Assembly: GCF_023078335.1 (NCBI RefSeq)
Contig: NZ_CP095550.1
Coordinates: 4,694,001 to 4,758,000 of the forward strand
Origin: Metabacillus endolithicus
Lineage (GTDB): Bacteria > Bacillota > Bacilli > Bacillales > Bacillaceae
DNA: 64,000 nucleotides
Direction: 5' to 3'
Position 1 is the stretch's first letter. The number at the start of each line of letters is the position of its first letter. Below, piece by piece: positions 1 through 9,913 of the stretch. Both the position numbers and the translations under genes were made by a program. Below the pieces are notes generated by a model. The model made no database searches. It saw only the letters and a list, made by a program, of their open reading frames with translations, and was not told where the DNA came from.

Positions 1-682
1 AGATGAACAAAGAAGTGAAGGCTCTAAGCTTAGTCTGGATGATCTATTTGAACAAATTAAGCAAGGCGAAATCAAAGATATCAATTTAATTGTAAAAGCC
101 GATGTACAAGGTTCAGTAGAAGCTTTAGCAGCTGCTTTACAAAAAATTGATGTCGAAGGTGTTCGTGTTAAAATTATCCATACAGGTGTAGGGGCAATTA
201 CGGAGTCTGATATTATTTTAGCTGCAGCCTCTAATGCAATTGTTATTGGTTTTAACGTACGTCCTGATGCTGGTGCTAAGAAAACAGCTGACGTTGAAGA
301 AGTAGATATCCGTTTACACCGTATCATCTATAAAGTAATTGAAGAAATTGAATCAGCAATGAAAGGAATGCTTGATCCTGAATTTGAAGAAAAAGTAATC
401 GGTCAAGTAGAAGTGCGCACAACTTTCAAAGTTTCTAAAATTGGTACAATTGCTGGTTGTTATGTAACGGAAGGTAAAATTACCCGTGACAGTGGTATCC
501 GATTAATCCGAGATGGTATTGTTATTTTCGAAGGTGAAATTGATACACTGAAACGATTTAAAGATGATGTAAAAGAAGTTGCACGAAACTATGAATGTGG
601 AATCACAATTAAAAACTACAATGATGTAAAAGAAGGCGACATTATTGAAGCGTATGTGATGGAGGAAATCGAACGTAAATGA
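1..682 (+). CDS. infB: Translation initiation factor IF-2, C-terminal part (cut by window start)
   Basis: IF-2 is the GTPase that brings initiator fMet-tRNA to the 30S subunit and helps join the subunits. The frame is open from base 2 to a TGA, giving 226 residues; the start codon and the whole G domain lie upstream of the window. The visible part has the conserved segment [14 protein letters not shown] near the edge, followed by the domain III/IV sequence and the usual acidic C-terminal end. The TGA overlaps the next ATG (ATGA), which implies translational coupling to ylxP, as in the nusA-infB operon of Bacillus. Identity rests on sequence and gene order. Nothing unusual is seen in this part. 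Confidence 0.97.
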   Translation, partial: DEQRSEGSKLSLDDLFEQIKQGEIKDINLIVKADVQGSVEALAAALQKIDVEGVRVKIIHTGVGAITESDIILAAASNAIVIGFNVRPDAGAKKTADVEEVDIRLHRIIYKVIEEIESAMKGMLDPEFEEKVIGQVEVRTTFKVSKIGTIAGCYVTEGKITRDSGIRLIRDGIVIFEGEIDTLKRFKDDVKEVARNYECGITIKNYNDVKEGDIIEAYVMEEIERK

Positions 683-957
683 TCGGATACGTTGATTGTG
701 AATGTATGATTTACGATACACAGTCATTAAAAGAAAAACGAGCCGTTTTACAACGAGTTTTATCAAGAATCAAACAAAAGTACAATGTTTCTATTTCGGA
801 AATTGATTTTCAGGACACATGGCAGCATACAAAATTTGGTATTGTTGCCATTACGTCCTCAAAGGTCTCAACAGAAAAGGAATTGAATCATGTCCTAAAC
901 TTTATTGATTCGTTTCCTGAAATAGAAAGAACCGTTACAACGTTTGAATGGTTTTAG
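679..957 (+). CDS. ylxP: YlxP/DUF503 family small protein
   Basis: A 92-residue protein of the DUF503 family, found beside infB and rbfA in most Firmicutes. It begins [20 protein letters not shown], where the LKEKR segment is typical of the family. The ATG overlaps the infB stop by four bases, so translation is probably coupled. No catalytic motif is visible. Work on B. subtilis YlxP has linked it to ribosome maturation, and its place between IF-2 and RbfA fits, but the sequence alone does not show the activity. The length is normal for the family and the frame is intact. Confidence 0.93.
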   Translation: MIGYVDCECMIYDTQSLKEKRAVLQRVLSRIKQKYNVSISEIDFQDTWQHTKFGIVAITSSKVSTEKELNHVLNFIDSFPEIERTVTTFEWF

Positions 958-973
958 TGAAGAGGTGATTGAC

Positions 974-1330
974 ATGAGCTTAAGAGCAAACCGTGTCGGA
1001 GAACAAATGAAAAAAGAATTAGGCGATATTATCGGTCGTAAAATAAAAGACCCGCGTATTGGCTTTGTTACTGTAACTGATGTAAGTGTTTCTGGAGATC
1101 TTCAGATTGCAAAGGTGTTCATATCCGTTCTAGGAGATGAGGAACAAAGAGAAAATACTCTTAAAGGCTTAGCGAAAGCAAAAGGTTTTATTAGGTCTGA
1201 AATTGGACAACGAATTCGTCTTAGAAAAACACCGGAGATTCAATTTGAATTTGATGAGTCAATTGACTACGGTAATCGTATTGAAACTCTTCTTCATGAG
1301 TTAAATGTTGAAAATAAAGAGGAGGATTAA
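974..1330 (+). CDS. rbfA: 30S ribosome-binding factor RbfA
   Basis: RbfA binds the 16S rRNA 5' region in pre-30S particles and is needed for late maturation and growth in the cold. The start is the ATG at 974 ([16 protein letters not shown]), which has an AGAGGTG ribosome-binding site seven bases upstream. An in-frame ATG at 944 would overlap ylxP and lacks such a site. The 118-residue product has the single KH-like fold signature, including [14 protein letters not shown] and the FISVLG strand. It follows ylxP by 16 bases and ends just before a rho-independent terminator, so it is the last gene of the infB transcript. Confidence 0.95.
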   Translation: MSLRANRVGEQMKKELGDIIGRKIKDPRIGFVTVTDVSVSGDLQIAKVFISVLGDEEQRENTLKGLAKAKGFIRSEIGQRIRLRKTPEIQFEFDESIDYGNRIETLLHELNVENKEED

Positions 1331-1339
1331 CTCCTTTTT

Positions 1340-1375
1340 AAGGGATAGGCGCCTCGTCTATCCCTTTTATTTTTT
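1340..1375 (+). terminator. Rho-independent terminator after rbfA
   Basis: A nine-base-pair stem (AAGGGATAG with CTATCCCTT, nine-base loop) is followed by TTATTTTTT. It closes the infB-ylxP-rbfA transcript. Confidence 0.9.
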
Positions 1376-1459
1376 AGAGATCCTAACTAAAGCATATATT
1401 TATTCCAAACTATTTAACGTTTGCACAAAAAACTTATTAAATGTTAGAGGAGGAACAAT

Positions 1460-2380
1460 ATGGAAGGTGTTCTATTACTAAATAAGCCTGCTGGTATGAC
1501 ATCTCATGATTGTGTCGCAAAAATGCGAAGACTGGCAAAAACAAGAAAAGTCGGTCATACAGGCACGTTAGATCCAGATGTAACTGGTGTACTCCCTATA
1601 TGTCTTGGTAGAGCAACTAAGATCGTAGAATATTTAACCGCTGCAACAAAAACGTATGAAGCTGAGGTAACAATTGGTTTTTCGACAACAACTGAGGATG
1701 CATCTGGTGAAATTGTTAAAGAACAAAGTGTTCAATCACCTATTTCAGAGGAAAAAGTTAAGCTTGTATTGAATTCAATGGTTGGTACAATTGAGCAAGT
1801 TCCTCCCATGTATTCTGCTATTAAGGTTAACGGAAAAAAACTTTATGAGTATGCAAGAGCTGGTATAGAGGTTGAAAGGCCAGTCAGGACCATTACAATA
1901 AATGAGCTTGTGCTTTTAGGTGATGTTCATAATGAAGGCAATCTCACAAAGTTCCGGTTCCGTGTTACTTGTTCTAAAGGTACTTATGTCCGTACATTAG
2001 CGGTAATGATAGGTGAGAAATTAGACTATCCGGCACATATGTCACATTTAATCAGAACAAAATCCGGAAATTTTAGAATTGAAGAATGTTTAACTTTTGA
2101 AGAAATAGAAAGTGCGATTGAAAACGACCAGCTGCAAAGCAAATTGCTGCCTATAGGCAAAGCACTATATGATTTGCCGAAACTGAAAATCCATGATAAT
2201 CTAGCAGAGAAAGTAAAAAATGGTGCAGTGTTAGAATTACCGTCGGAATTTAAGGACATCGAAGTAGGTGCTCCAATTGTTGTCTATGATGATGACGACC
2301 GCTGTCTAGCTATCTATGCAAAGCATCCGACTAAAATAAATATGATGAAACCAACAAAGGTACTGCTAAATGAAGCGTAA
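1460..2380 (+). CDS. truB: tRNA pseudouridine-55 synthase TruB
   Basis: TruB converts U55 in the T-loop of tRNAs to pseudouridine. The 306-residue protein opens with GVLLLNKPAGMTSHD and carries the catalytic motif GHTGTLDPDVTGVLP, in which Asp38 of the TLDP segment is the expected nucleophile. A later YVRTLA segment is also typical, and a PUA-like C-terminal part ends the protein. The start ATG has a strong AGAGGAGG site. The gene lies 130 bases beyond rbfA behind a terminator, so it probably has its own promoter, although I could not settle on one. Length matches the Bacillus protein. Confidence 0.96.
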   Translation: MEGVLLLNKPAGMTSHDCVAKMRRLAKTRKVGHTGTLDPDVTGVLPICLGRATKIVEYLTAATKTYEAEVTIGFSTTTEDASGEIVKEQSVQSPISEEKVKLVLNSMVGTIEQVPPMYSAIKVNGKKLYEYARAGIEVERPVRTITINELVLLGDVHNEGNLTKFRFRVTCSKGTYVRTLAVMIGEKLDYPAHMSHLIRTKSGNFRIEECLTFEEIESAIENDQLQSKLLPIGKALYDLPKLKIHDNLAEKVKNGAVLELPSEFKDIEVGAPIVVYDDDDRCLAIYAKHPTKINMMKPTKVLLNEA

Positions 2381-2447
2381 GTTGTATGATGAAGTACCTT
2401 ATCCAAAATAAATCATACAGCAAAAAGTGAAAATAGGTGAAGCTACC

Positions 2448-3395
2448 GTGAAAGTAATAAGATTGTCTCAACCACATAATCTAAATCAGCTTGATTTTCC
2501 TGAAATGGTCATGGCACTAGGCTATTTTGACGGAGTACATAAAGGTCATCAAAAGGTAATAACAAAAGCGAAAGAAATAGCAGAAGGAACAGGAATGAAA
2601 AGTGCAGTAATGACCTTTCACCCACACCCGCTTGTTGTTCTTCGTAAGAAGGAAGATATTGATTATATTACTCCCTTAGAAGAGAAAATACATTTAATAC
2701 AAGAGCTTGATGTAGATTTATTGTTTGTAGTTGAATTTACAAAGGAATTTGCTGCTTTATTACCACAACAATTTGTGGATGATTATATTATTAAGTTAAA
2801 TGTTAAGCATGTTGTAGCAGGTTTTGATTTTACATATGGACATCTGGGTAAAGGAACAATGGAAACTATCCCATTTCATTCAAGAGAGCAGTTTTTACAC
2901 ACAACTGTGGAAAAAATAACGGATCATGATCGGAAGGTTAGTTCGACTCTGATTCGGGAGGTTATTAAAAGTGGTGATGTTGAGTATGCACAGACACTTT
3001 TAGGGAGACCTCATTCAGTTGCTGGTGTAGTAGTTCATGGTGATAAACGTGGACGAACGATTGGTTTTCCCACTGCTAATGTTGAGGTTGAAGAGCATTA
3101 TCTAATACCTCCAACTGGTGTTTATGCTGTTTCAATAGAAATTGATTCTGTTGTCTTTGATGGAGTTTGTAATATTGGCTATAAGCCTACTTTTAATAAC
3201 GAACAGTCTTTAAAACCTAGTATTGAAGTTCACATTTTTGACTTTAATAGAGAAATTTATGGTCAAAAAGTTACAGTTTCTTGGTTTAAACGTATAAGAA
3301 GTGAGAAAAAGTTCCATAATGTTGATGAGCTCATTGAGCAAATTTCCAAAGACAAGGCTGCTGCCGAACAATTCTTTCATAAAAAGATGGTATAA
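2448..3395 (+). CDS. ribC: Bifunctional riboflavin kinase/FMN adenylyltransferase RibC
   Basis: This cytosolic enzyme phosphorylates riboflavin to FMN and adenylates FMN to FAD. The N-terminal nucleotidyltransferase half has MALGYFDGVHKGHQKV with the HxGH signature. The C-terminal kinase half has the GFPTANVE metal/ATP motif. I chose the GTG at 2448 (MKVIRLSQPHNLN) because AGGTGA sits seven bases upstream and the 315-residue length matches family members; another in-frame GTG lies at 2427 without a good site. It is 67 bases from truB, in the usual truB-ribC order. No FMN riboswitch is visible upstream. Confidence 0.95.
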   Translation: MKVIRLSQPHNLNQLDFPEMVMALGYFDGVHKGHQKVITKAKEIAEGTGMKSAVMTFHPHPLVVLRKKEDIDYITPLEEKIHLIQELDVDLLFVVEFTKEFAALLPQQFVDDYIIKLNVKHVVAGFDFTYGHLGKGTMETIPFHSREQFLHTTVEKITDHDRKVSSTLIREVIKSGDVEYAQTLLGRPHSVAGVVVHGDKRGRTIGFPTANVEVEEHYLIPPTGVYAVSIEIDSVVFDGVCNIGYKPTFNNEQSLKPSIEVHIFDFNREIYGQKVTVSWFKRIRSEKKFHNVDELIEQISKDKAAAEQFFHKKMV

Positions 3396-3404
3396 GCCTT
3401 GCAT

Positions 3405-3787
<383 letters not shown>

Positions 3788-3792
3788 TTACT

Positions 3793-3820
3793 AAAAAGCG
3801 GGATTTCTTCCCGCTTTTTT
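3793..3820 (+). terminator. Rho-independent terminator after rpsO
   Basis: GCGGG pairs with CCCGC around a seven-base loop, flanked by A5 upstream and followed by TTTTTT. Confidence 0.92.
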
Positions 3821-3941
3821 AGTGTATTTAAATTTGATTCCTATAAAAAATCGTTACATATAAAAACTACACTGATATGTTGAATTTAATTGGTTCATAC
3901 TATTACATAACGTGACTAAATAGAGAAGGAGTTTTACATAT

Positions 3942-6062
3942 ATGGGACAAGATAAACAAACGTTCTCCATAGATTGGGCAGGTCGAAACCTTACTGTTGA
4001 AATCGGCCAGCTTGCAAAACAAGCAAACGGGTCTGTAATGATTCGTTACGGCGATACGGCAGTTTTAAGCACTGCTACCGCTTCAAAAGATCCAAAACCT
4101 TTAGATTTTTTTCCGTTAACAGTTAATTACGAAGAGCGTTTATATGCTGTAGGGAAAATTCCTGGTGGCTTTATCAAGAGAGAAGGAAGACCAAGTGAAA
4201 AAGCTATATTGGCCAGCCGATTAATTGACCGCCCAATTAGACCTTTATTTGCTGATGGTTTTAGAAATGAAGTTCAGGTTATTAGTATTGTGATGAGTGT
4301 TGATCAAAACTGTTCTTCTGAAATGGCCGCTATGTTTGGATCTTCATTAGCGCTTTGTGTATCTGATATTCCTTTTGAGGGACCAATTGCGGGTGTTACT
4401 GTTGGAAGAATTAATAATGAGTTTGTCGTAAACCCAACAGTTGAACAAGCAGAACAAAGTGATATTCATTTAGTAGTAGCTGGTACAAAAGACGCGATTA
4501 ATATGGTTGAAGCTGGTGCTGATGAAGTTCCGGAAGAAACAATGTTAGAAGCTATCATGTTTGGACATGAAGAAATAAAACGTTTAATTTCTTTCCAAGA
4601 GGAAGTAGCTGCAGCTGTTGGAAAAGAAAAAATGGAAATTGAACTATTTGATCTTGATGCAGACCTTGAAAAAGAAATTCGAGAGTTTGCAGAGGGTGAC
4701 TTATTACAAGCTATTCAGGTTCAAGAGAAACATGCTCGTGAAGATGCAATAAGCGCTGTAAAAAACAAAGTTGTTGAGAAATATGTGGAACAAGAAGCTG
4801 ATGAGAGCACCATTAAGATGGTTAAACAAATCTTATCAAAACTTGTTAAGGCGGAAGTACGTCGATTAATTACAGAAGAAAAAGTAAGACCTGATGGACG
4901 TGGTGTTGATGAAATTCGCCCACTGTCTTCTGAAGTTGGGTTATTAGCTAGAACACATGGTTCAGGTTTGTTCACACGAGGACAAACTCAAGCATTAAGT
5001 ATATGTACACTTGGGGCGTTGGGGGATGTTCAAATTCTTGATGGACTAGGTATCGAGGAATCCAAGCGCTTTATGCATCATTACAACTTCCCGCAATTTA
5101 GCGTTGGTGAAACTGGACCTATGAGAGGACCAGGTCGACGTGAAATTGGACATGGTGCGTTAGGTGAAAGAGCGTTAGAACCAATTATTCCATCTGAGAA
5201 AGATTTTCCATATACAGTTCGCTTAGTATCAGAAGTTCTTGAATCAAATGGTTCTACTTCACAAGCAAGTATTTGTGCAAGTACTTTAGCAATGATGGAC
5301 GCTGGTGTACCTATTAAAGCTCCTGTCGCCGGAATTGCAATGGGACTTGTAAAATCAGGAGAACACTATACAGTTTTAACAGACATCCAAGGTATGGAAG
5401 ATGCTCTTGGTGATATGGACTTTAAAGTAGCCGGAACTGATAAAGGTGTAACGGCATTACAAATGGATATTAAAATAGAAGGCCTATCAAGAGAAATACT
5501 TGAAGAAGCATTACAACAAGCGAAAAAGGGTCGAATGGAAATATTAAAATCGATGCTTGCTACCATTTCTACTCCAAAAGGTGAGCTTTCTCAATATGCA
5601 CCTAAGATCTTAACAATGAAAATTAACCCAGATAAAATTAGAGATGTTATTGGTCCTAGCGGAAAGCAAATTAATAAAATTATTGAAGAAACTGGAGTTA
5701 AGATTGATATCGAACAAGATGGTACTGTTTTCATTTCATCAGTAAATGATGAGATGAACCAAAAAGCGAAGAAAATTATTGAAGATCTTGTACGAGAAGT
5801 TGTTGTTGGACAACTATATCTTGGTAAAGTAAAACGAATTGAAAAATTCGGAGCATTTGTAGAAATTTTTGCAGGTAAAGATGGTTTAGTTCATATATCA
5901 GAGCTTGCAGAGGAACGTGTTGGAAAAGTTGAAGACGTTGTGTCAATTGGTGATGAGCTACTAGTTAAGGTAACTGAAATTGATAAACAAGGTCGTGTTA
6001 ATTTATCTAGAAAAGCAGTATTGAAAGAACAAAAAGAAAATCAACCAGAACAGCAAGGTTGA
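3942..6062 (+). CDS. pnpA: Polyribonucleotide nucleotidyltransferase (PNPase)
   Basis: PNPase degrades RNA 3' to 5' by phosphorolysis and is a main mRNA turnover enzyme in Bacillus. The 706 residues show, in order, a first RNase PH domain, an alpha-helical linker, a second RNase PH domain with the [20 protein letters not shown] region, a KH domain with the GPSG loop at 571-574, and an S1 domain from about 620. It ends in a short Gln/Glu-rich tail. An AGAAGGAG site precedes the ATG. With rnjB and rny also in this window, most of the general mRNA decay enzymes are encoded close together. Confidence 0.97.
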   Translation: MGQDKQTFSIDWAGRNLTVEIGQLAKQANGSVMIRYGDTAVLSTATASKDPKPLDFFPLTVNYEERLYAVGKIPGGFIKREGRPSEKAILASRLIDRPIRPLFADGFRNEVQVISIVMSVDQNCSSEMAAMFGSSLALCVSDIPFEGPIAGVTVGRINNEFVVNPTVEQAEQSDIHLVVAGTKDAINMVEAGADEVPEETMLEAIMFGHEEIKRLISFQEEVAAAVGKEKMEIELFDLDADLEKEIREFAEGDLLQAIQVQEKHAREDAISAVKNKVVEKYVEQEADESTIKMVKQILSKLVKAEVRRLITEEKVRPDGRGVDEIRPLSSEVGLLARTHGSGLFTRGQTQALSICTLGALGDVQILDGLGIEESKRFMHHYNFPQFSVGETGPMRGPGRREIGHGALGERALEPIIPSEKDFPYTVRLVSEVLESNGSTSQASICASTLAMMDAGVPIKAPVAGIAMGLVKSGEHYTVLTDIQGMEDALGDMDFKVAGTDKGVTALQMDIKIEGLSREILEEALQQAKKGRMEILKSMLATISTPKGELSQYAPKILTMKINPDKIRDVIGPSGKQINKIIEETGVKIDIEQDGTVFISSVNDEMNQKAKKIIEDLVREVVVGQLYLGKVKRIEKFGAFVEIFAGKDGLVHISELAEERVGKVEDVVSIGDELLVKVTEIDKQGRVNLSRKAVLKEQKENQPEQQG

Positions 6063-6069
6063 TTCTATA

Positions 6070-6099
6070 AAGGAGGCCAGGGTATCCGGTCTTCTTTTT
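6070..6099 (+). terminator. Rho-independent terminator after pnpA
   Basis: AAGGAGGCC pairs with GGTCTTCTT (nine pairs, two G-U) around a nine-base loop, running into TTTTT. Confidence 0.8.
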
Positions 6100-6194
6100 C
6101 GATTTAAAAGATCAAAGATGTTACTGTAGTATTCCGTTTTTTGTTCTACCTTGTCCCCTTTTTACATATTTTTTAGTGAAAAGGGGGATATTGA

Positions 6195-7175
6195 ATGCAA
6201 AGGAAAATGATTCATATCGTAGGATTTGCCTTAATCTTAATTGTTAGCATCGGATTTTTACAAAATCCATTTACATCTTCATATGTTGATCAAATAAAGC
6301 ATGCTAGTGTAACAGTGTCTAAACATCAAGACGAATTATATGAAGAAATAGCAGCAAAAGCACCGGAATACAATATTCCTGCTCAAAATGCGGAAGTACA
6401 TAAAGTATGGAAGGCTACGCCTGGATATAATGGATTAGAGGTGGATATAGATCAGTCTTACAAGAAGATGAAAGCAAAGGGAACCTTTGATGAAAGCCTT
6501 CTTGTATACCGACAAGTCAAGCCTTCTGTTCATTTAGAGGATTTACCTGCTGAGCCAATTTATCGTGGACATCCCGATAAACCGATGGTGTCTTTCATTA
6601 TTAACGTAGCATGGGGAAATGAGTACATACCTGATATGCTTGAGACTCTTAATAAGTACCATGTAAAGGCCACCTTTTTTCTTGAAGGAAGGTGGGTAAA
6701 AGAAAATCCGGATATGGCAATGATGATCGTAGATGCAGGCCATGAAATCGGAAATCATTCCTATTCACATCCAGATATGAGTCAATTATCCAGCGGTAAT
6801 ATAAGAGAACAACTTTCGAAGACAAACGAAGTGATAAAATCAGTAACTGATATTACTCCAACTTGGTTTGCTCCCCCAAGTGGTAGCTTTAAAAATGAGG
6901 TCGTAAAAATTGCGAATGATATGAGCATGAAAACAGTCATGTGGAGCGTAGACACGATCGACTGGCAGCGCCCAGAGCCACATGTGTTAGTTTCAAGAGT
7001 AATGAATAAAGTTCATAATGGAGCACTTATTTTAATGCATCCTACTTCCTCTACATCTGAGAGCCTTGAAACGTTAATCTTATCAATTAAACAAAAAGGT
7101 TATTCCTTCGGATCTGTATCAATGCTTGTAAATGAGGAAAGGTTATCAACAAAAGATGTAGATGAGGATAATTAG
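6195..7175 (+). CDS. ylxY: YlxY-type polysaccharide deacetylase-like protein
   Basis: A 326-residue protein with an N-terminal membrane/signal segment (about residues 5-20) and a NodB-homology domain from about 125. The second metal motif is present as HSYSH at 188-192, followed by TPTWFAPPSG. The first motif, normally TFDDG, reads FIINVAWGNEY here, so the catalytic and metal Asp residues are missing. As far as I recall, this substitution is shared by YlxY proteins, which suggests a non-catalytic or altered role at the cell surface, probably linked to the spore envelope. It lies 30 bases before mlpA in a probable operon. Confidence 0.88.
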   Translation: MQRKMIHIVGFALILIVSIGFLQNPFTSSYVDQIKHASVTVSKHQDELYEEIAAKAPEYNIPAQNAEVHKVWKATPGYNGLEVDIDQSYKKMKAKGTFDESLLVYRQVKPSVHLEDLPAEPIYRGHPDKPMVSFIINVAWGNEYIPDMLETLNKYHVKATFFLEGRWVKENPDMAMMIVDAGHEIGNHSYSHPDMSQLSSGNIREQLSKTNEVIKSVTDITPTWFAPPSGSFKNEVVKIANDMSMKTVMWSVDTIDWQRPEPHVLVSRVMNKVHNGALILMHPTSSTSESLETLILSIKQKGYSFGSVSMLVNEERLSTKDVDEDN

Positions 7176-7205
7176 GAAGAATGGCAACATGAAGGAGGAA
7201 CTTTT

Positions 7206-8447
7206 TTGATCAAAAAATATACTTGTCAAAATGGAGTAAGAATTGTATTGGAAAATATCCCGACGGTTCGATCAGTTGCAATCGGTGTATGGATTGGAAC
7301 AGGCTCCCGTAATGAAGAGCCAAAAATAAACGGAGTTTCCCATTTTTTAGAGCACATGTTTTTTAAAGGAACAAAAACAAGATCAGCTCGTGAAATTGCT
7401 GAGTCATTCGATAGCATTGGTGGTCAAGTTAATGCTTTTACTTCTAAAGAATATACTTGTTATTATGCAAAAGTACTTGATGACCATGCTAACTATGCGC
7501 TTGATGTGTTATCAGACATGTTTTTCAACTCAACATTTGATGAGGAAGAGTTAAAAAAAGAAAAGAATGTTGTTTATGAAGAGATTAAAATGTACGATGA
7601 TACACCTGATGATATTGTACATGATATTTTAAGTAAAGCTACTTATGGTGATCATCCTCTAGGTTATCCTATTTTAGGAACTGAAGAAACTCTTGCATCT
7701 TTTAATGGTGATACATTAAGAGAGTATATGAACAATCACTATACTCCTGAAAATGTTGTTGTTTCTGTTGCAGGAAATGTATCTGAAGGTTTTATTAAAG
7801 AAGTTGAGAAATTCTTTGGTTCTTATGAAACAAATGCTCAAAAACACGAAATCGGAAAGCCGACGTTCATGGATCAGAAATTAGCCAAGCAAAAGGATAC
7901 GGAACAAGCACATCTTTGTTTAGGTTACAATGGTCTAGAAGTCGGTCATGATGATATATATAGCTTAATTGTATTAAATAATATATTAGGTGGAAGTATG
8001 AGCAGTCGCTTGTTCCAAGATGTACGTGAACAAAAAGGACTTGCGTATTCTGTCTTCTCCTACCATTCTTCTTATGAAGATAACGGACTTCTTACAATTT
8101 ATGGTGGGACAGGAAGTAATCAATTAAATGTTTTATTTGAAACAATTCAGGAAACATTATCAACTTTAAAAGCAGATGGAATTACTGCAAAAGAATTAGC
8201 AAACAGTAAGGAACAAATGAAAGGAAGCCTAATGCTTAGTCTTGAGAGTACGAATAGTAGAATGAGCAGAAATGGTAAAAACGAGCTCTTACTAGGCTAT
8301 CACCGTTCATTAGATTCAATCATTGACAAAGTAAATGAGGTTTCTGAAGAAAGTGTTAATACTTTAGCTAACCAGGTGTTTACAGATTCTTATTCTGTAG
8401 CATTAATAAGTCCTGATGGAACACTCCCGGAGAGTTTAAAATCTTAA
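7206..8447 (+). CDS. mlpA: M16 family zinc peptidase MlpA (YmxG)
   Basis: A 413-residue processing-peptidase-like metalloprotease. The inverted zinc motif HFLEH is at residues 46-50, and the downstream glutamate region (NVVYEEIKMYDD) supplies the third ligand. The second half is the non-catalytic M16 repeat. The start is a TTG with a GAAGGAGGA site; no ATG nearby fits the family N-terminus (MIKKYTCQNGVRIV). B. subtilis MlpA has been reported to affect extracellular protease production, but the substrate is not evident from sequence. A strong terminator follows. Confidence 0.93.
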   Translation: MIKKYTCQNGVRIVLENIPTVRSVAIGVWIGTGSRNEEPKINGVSHFLEHMFFKGTKTRSAREIAESFDSIGGQVNAFTSKEYTCYYAKVLDDHANYALDVLSDMFFNSTFDEEELKKEKNVVYEEIKMYDDTPDDIVHDILSKATYGDHPLGYPILGTEETLASFNGDTLREYMNNHYTPENVVVSVAGNVSEGFIKEVEKFFGSYETNAQKHEIGKPTFMDQKLAKQKDTEQAHLCLGYNGLEVGHDDIYSLIVLNNILGGSMSSRLFQDVREQKGLAYSVFSYHSSYEDNGLLTIYGGTGSNQLNVLFETIQETLSTLKADGITAKELANSKEQMKGSLMLSLESTNSRMSRNGKNELLLGYHRSLDSIIDKVNEVSEESVNTLANQVFTDSYSVALISPDGTLPESLKS

Positions 8448-8454
8448 TTGAAGC

Positions 8455-8495
8455 AAAAAATGCCTACTATTTTTCATAATTGTAGGCATTTTTTT
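8455..8495 (+). terminator. Rho-independent terminator after mlpA
   Basis: A 13-base-pair stem (AAAAAATGCCTAC with GTAGGCATTTTTT) closes on a 14-base loop and ends in a run of T. Confidence 0.92.
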
Positions 8496-8534
8496 ATGAG
8501 GTCCATTGATAAGATATATTAAGGGGGAATGGAC

Positions 8535-8795
8535 ATGAGATTGAGTGAATTAAGTGGAAAAGAAATTGTAGATGTTAAGCGTGCTGAGCGCTTGGGAGTA
8601 CTTGGTCAAACTGATTTAGAAATTAATGAGCAAACTGGTCAAATAACTACATTAATTATTCCTTCGCTAAAATGGTTTGGCTTAAGAAAGCAAGGACAAG
8701 AAATCCGAGTTCCTTGGCAGCATATTAAAAAGATCGGAACAGATATGATTATTCTTGATATCCCAGATGAGCAAATTGAAAATATTGAATCTTAA
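8535..8795 (+). CDS. ymxH: YlmC/YmxH family PRC-barrel protein
   Basis: An 86-residue single-domain protein of the PRC-barrel YlmC/YmxH sporulation-associated family (MRLSELSGKEIVDVKRAERL). I chose the ATG at 8535 because AAGGGGG at 8521-8527 is seven bases upstream; the ATG at 8529 is only one base from that site. The biochemical role is unknown. It is flanked by terminators on both sides, so it is a single-gene unit between mlpA and spoVFA. Confidence 0.9.
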   Translation: MRLSELSGKEIVDVKRAERLGVLGQTDLEINEQTGQITTLIIPSLKWFGLRKQGQEIRVPWQHIKKIGTDMIILDIPDEQIENIES

Positions 8796-8800
8796 CTGTT

Positions 8801-8830
8801 AACGATTGGTGTGATGCCAATCGTTTTTTT
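8801..8830 (+). terminator. Rho-independent terminator after ymxH
   Basis: AACGATTGG pairs with CCAATCGTT around a seven-base loop, followed by T7. Confidence 0.93.
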
Positions 8831-8911
8831 GTTTTGAAACTTACTATTTCCTTTAAGGTTCTTCTATCTCCGTCATATAAAAAGACTCTTCTTTAATTTC
8901 TTCTGTTTATT

Positions 8912-8940
8912 CACCCATACAACTATTTCTACATAGTATG
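8912..8940 (+). promoter_or_regulatory. Candidate sigma-K promoter of spoVFA
   Basis: CACC at 8912-8915 lies 16 bases before CATAGTATG at 8932-8940. The sigma-K consensus is AC, 16-17 bases, then CATAnnnTA; only the last base of the -10 differs. The predicted start is about 64 bases before the spoVFA ATG. The B. subtilis spoVF operon is transcribed by sigma-K in the mother cell, so position and sequence agree. Confidence 0.6.
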
Positions 8941-9010
8941 TTGAAGTAAGTTATCCTAGGATTTAAAAAAGAAATTAGAAACACATGTAAAAAGAAGGTG
9001 AACTTTCGAC

Positions 9011-9913
9011 ATGTTAACTGGATTAAATGTAGCTGTAATCGGTGGCGATGCAAGGCAGCTAGAAGTTATCCGTAAATTGACTGAACTTGATGCAAAGCTT
9101 TTGCTCATCGGTTTTGATCAGCTTGATCATGGTTTTACAGGTGCTACAAAAGTCAAGATAGATGAGGTTCAATTTAATGAAATAGATGCCATTATTTTAC
9201 CTATCCCCGGTACGAATAATGAGGGGGTCGTAGATACTGTATTTTCAAATGAAGAAGTTGTTTTATCAGAAGAATTACTAGAACAAACGCCTTCTCATTG
9301 TACGATATATTCCGGCATCTCAAATTCATATTTAGATAACCTTGTAAGTTCAACAAATAGAAAATTAATTCAATTATTTGAACGAGATGATGTTGCTATA
9401 TATAACTCAATACCTACAGTAGAAGGAACAATTATGATGGTCATTCAGCATACTGATATCACAATTCATGGCTCAACCATAGCAGTCCTTGGGTTAGGGA
9501 GAGTCGGAATGAGTGTAGCAAGAACATTTGCCTCATTAGGTGCAAAAGTTAAAGTAGGTGCCAGAGATACAGCAGATCTAGCAAGAATTACAGAAATGGG
9601 CCTTACACCATTTCATATTGACGATATTCAACGAGAAGTGAAAGACATTGATGTTTGTATCAACACGATTCCATCTTTATTAGTCACAGCAAAGGTAATC
9701 TCAAATATGCCAGCACACACGTTAATTGTAGACTTGGCATCTAAGCCAGGGGGAACTGATTTCCGGTATGCAGAAAAACGGGGAATTAAAGCATTATTGG
9801 CTCCAGGATTGCCAGGAATCGTTGCACCTAAATCAGCCGGGCAAATTGTTGCAAATGTTTTATCACAACTTTTGGGTGAGTTAAAAATAGATGGAAAGGG
9901 GTCTTCTTCATGA
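9011..9913 (+). CDS. spoVFA: Dipicolinate synthase subunit A
   Basis: SpoVFA (DpaA), with SpoVFB, oxidises the DapA product to dipicolinic acid, the calcium chelator that fills the spore core. The 300-residue protein has two Rossmann-type signatures: VAVIGGDARQ at the N-terminus and IAVLGLGRVGMSVART near residue 157. Made in the mother cell, it sits upstream of asd, dapG and dapA, which supply its substrate. A GAAGGTGA site precedes the ATG, and its stop overlaps spoVFB by four bases. A sigma-K-like promoter lies upstream. Confidence 0.96.
   Translation: MLTGLNVAVIGGDARQLEVIRKLTELDAKLLLIGFDQLDHGFTGATKVKIDEVQFNEIDAIILPIPGTNNEGVVDTVFSNEEVVLSEELLEQTPSHCTIYSGISNSYLDNLVSSTNRKLIQLFERDDVAIYNSIPTVEGTIMMVIQHTDITIHGSTIAVLGLGRVGMSVARTFASLGAKVKVGARDTADLARITEMGLTPFHIDDIQREVKDIDVCINTIPSLLVTAKVISNMPAHTLIVDLASKPGGTDFRYAEKRGIKALLAPGLPGIVAPKSAGQIVANVLSQLLGELKIDGKGSSS

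Noticed and set aside
944..973. Upstream start for rbfA
   Set aside because: The ATG at 944 overlaps ylxP and has no ribosome-binding site; the ATG at 974 has AGAGGTG and fits the family N-terminus.
2381..2447. FMN riboswitch in front of ribC
   Set aside because: The gap is only 67 bases and shows none of the conserved RFN element blocks.
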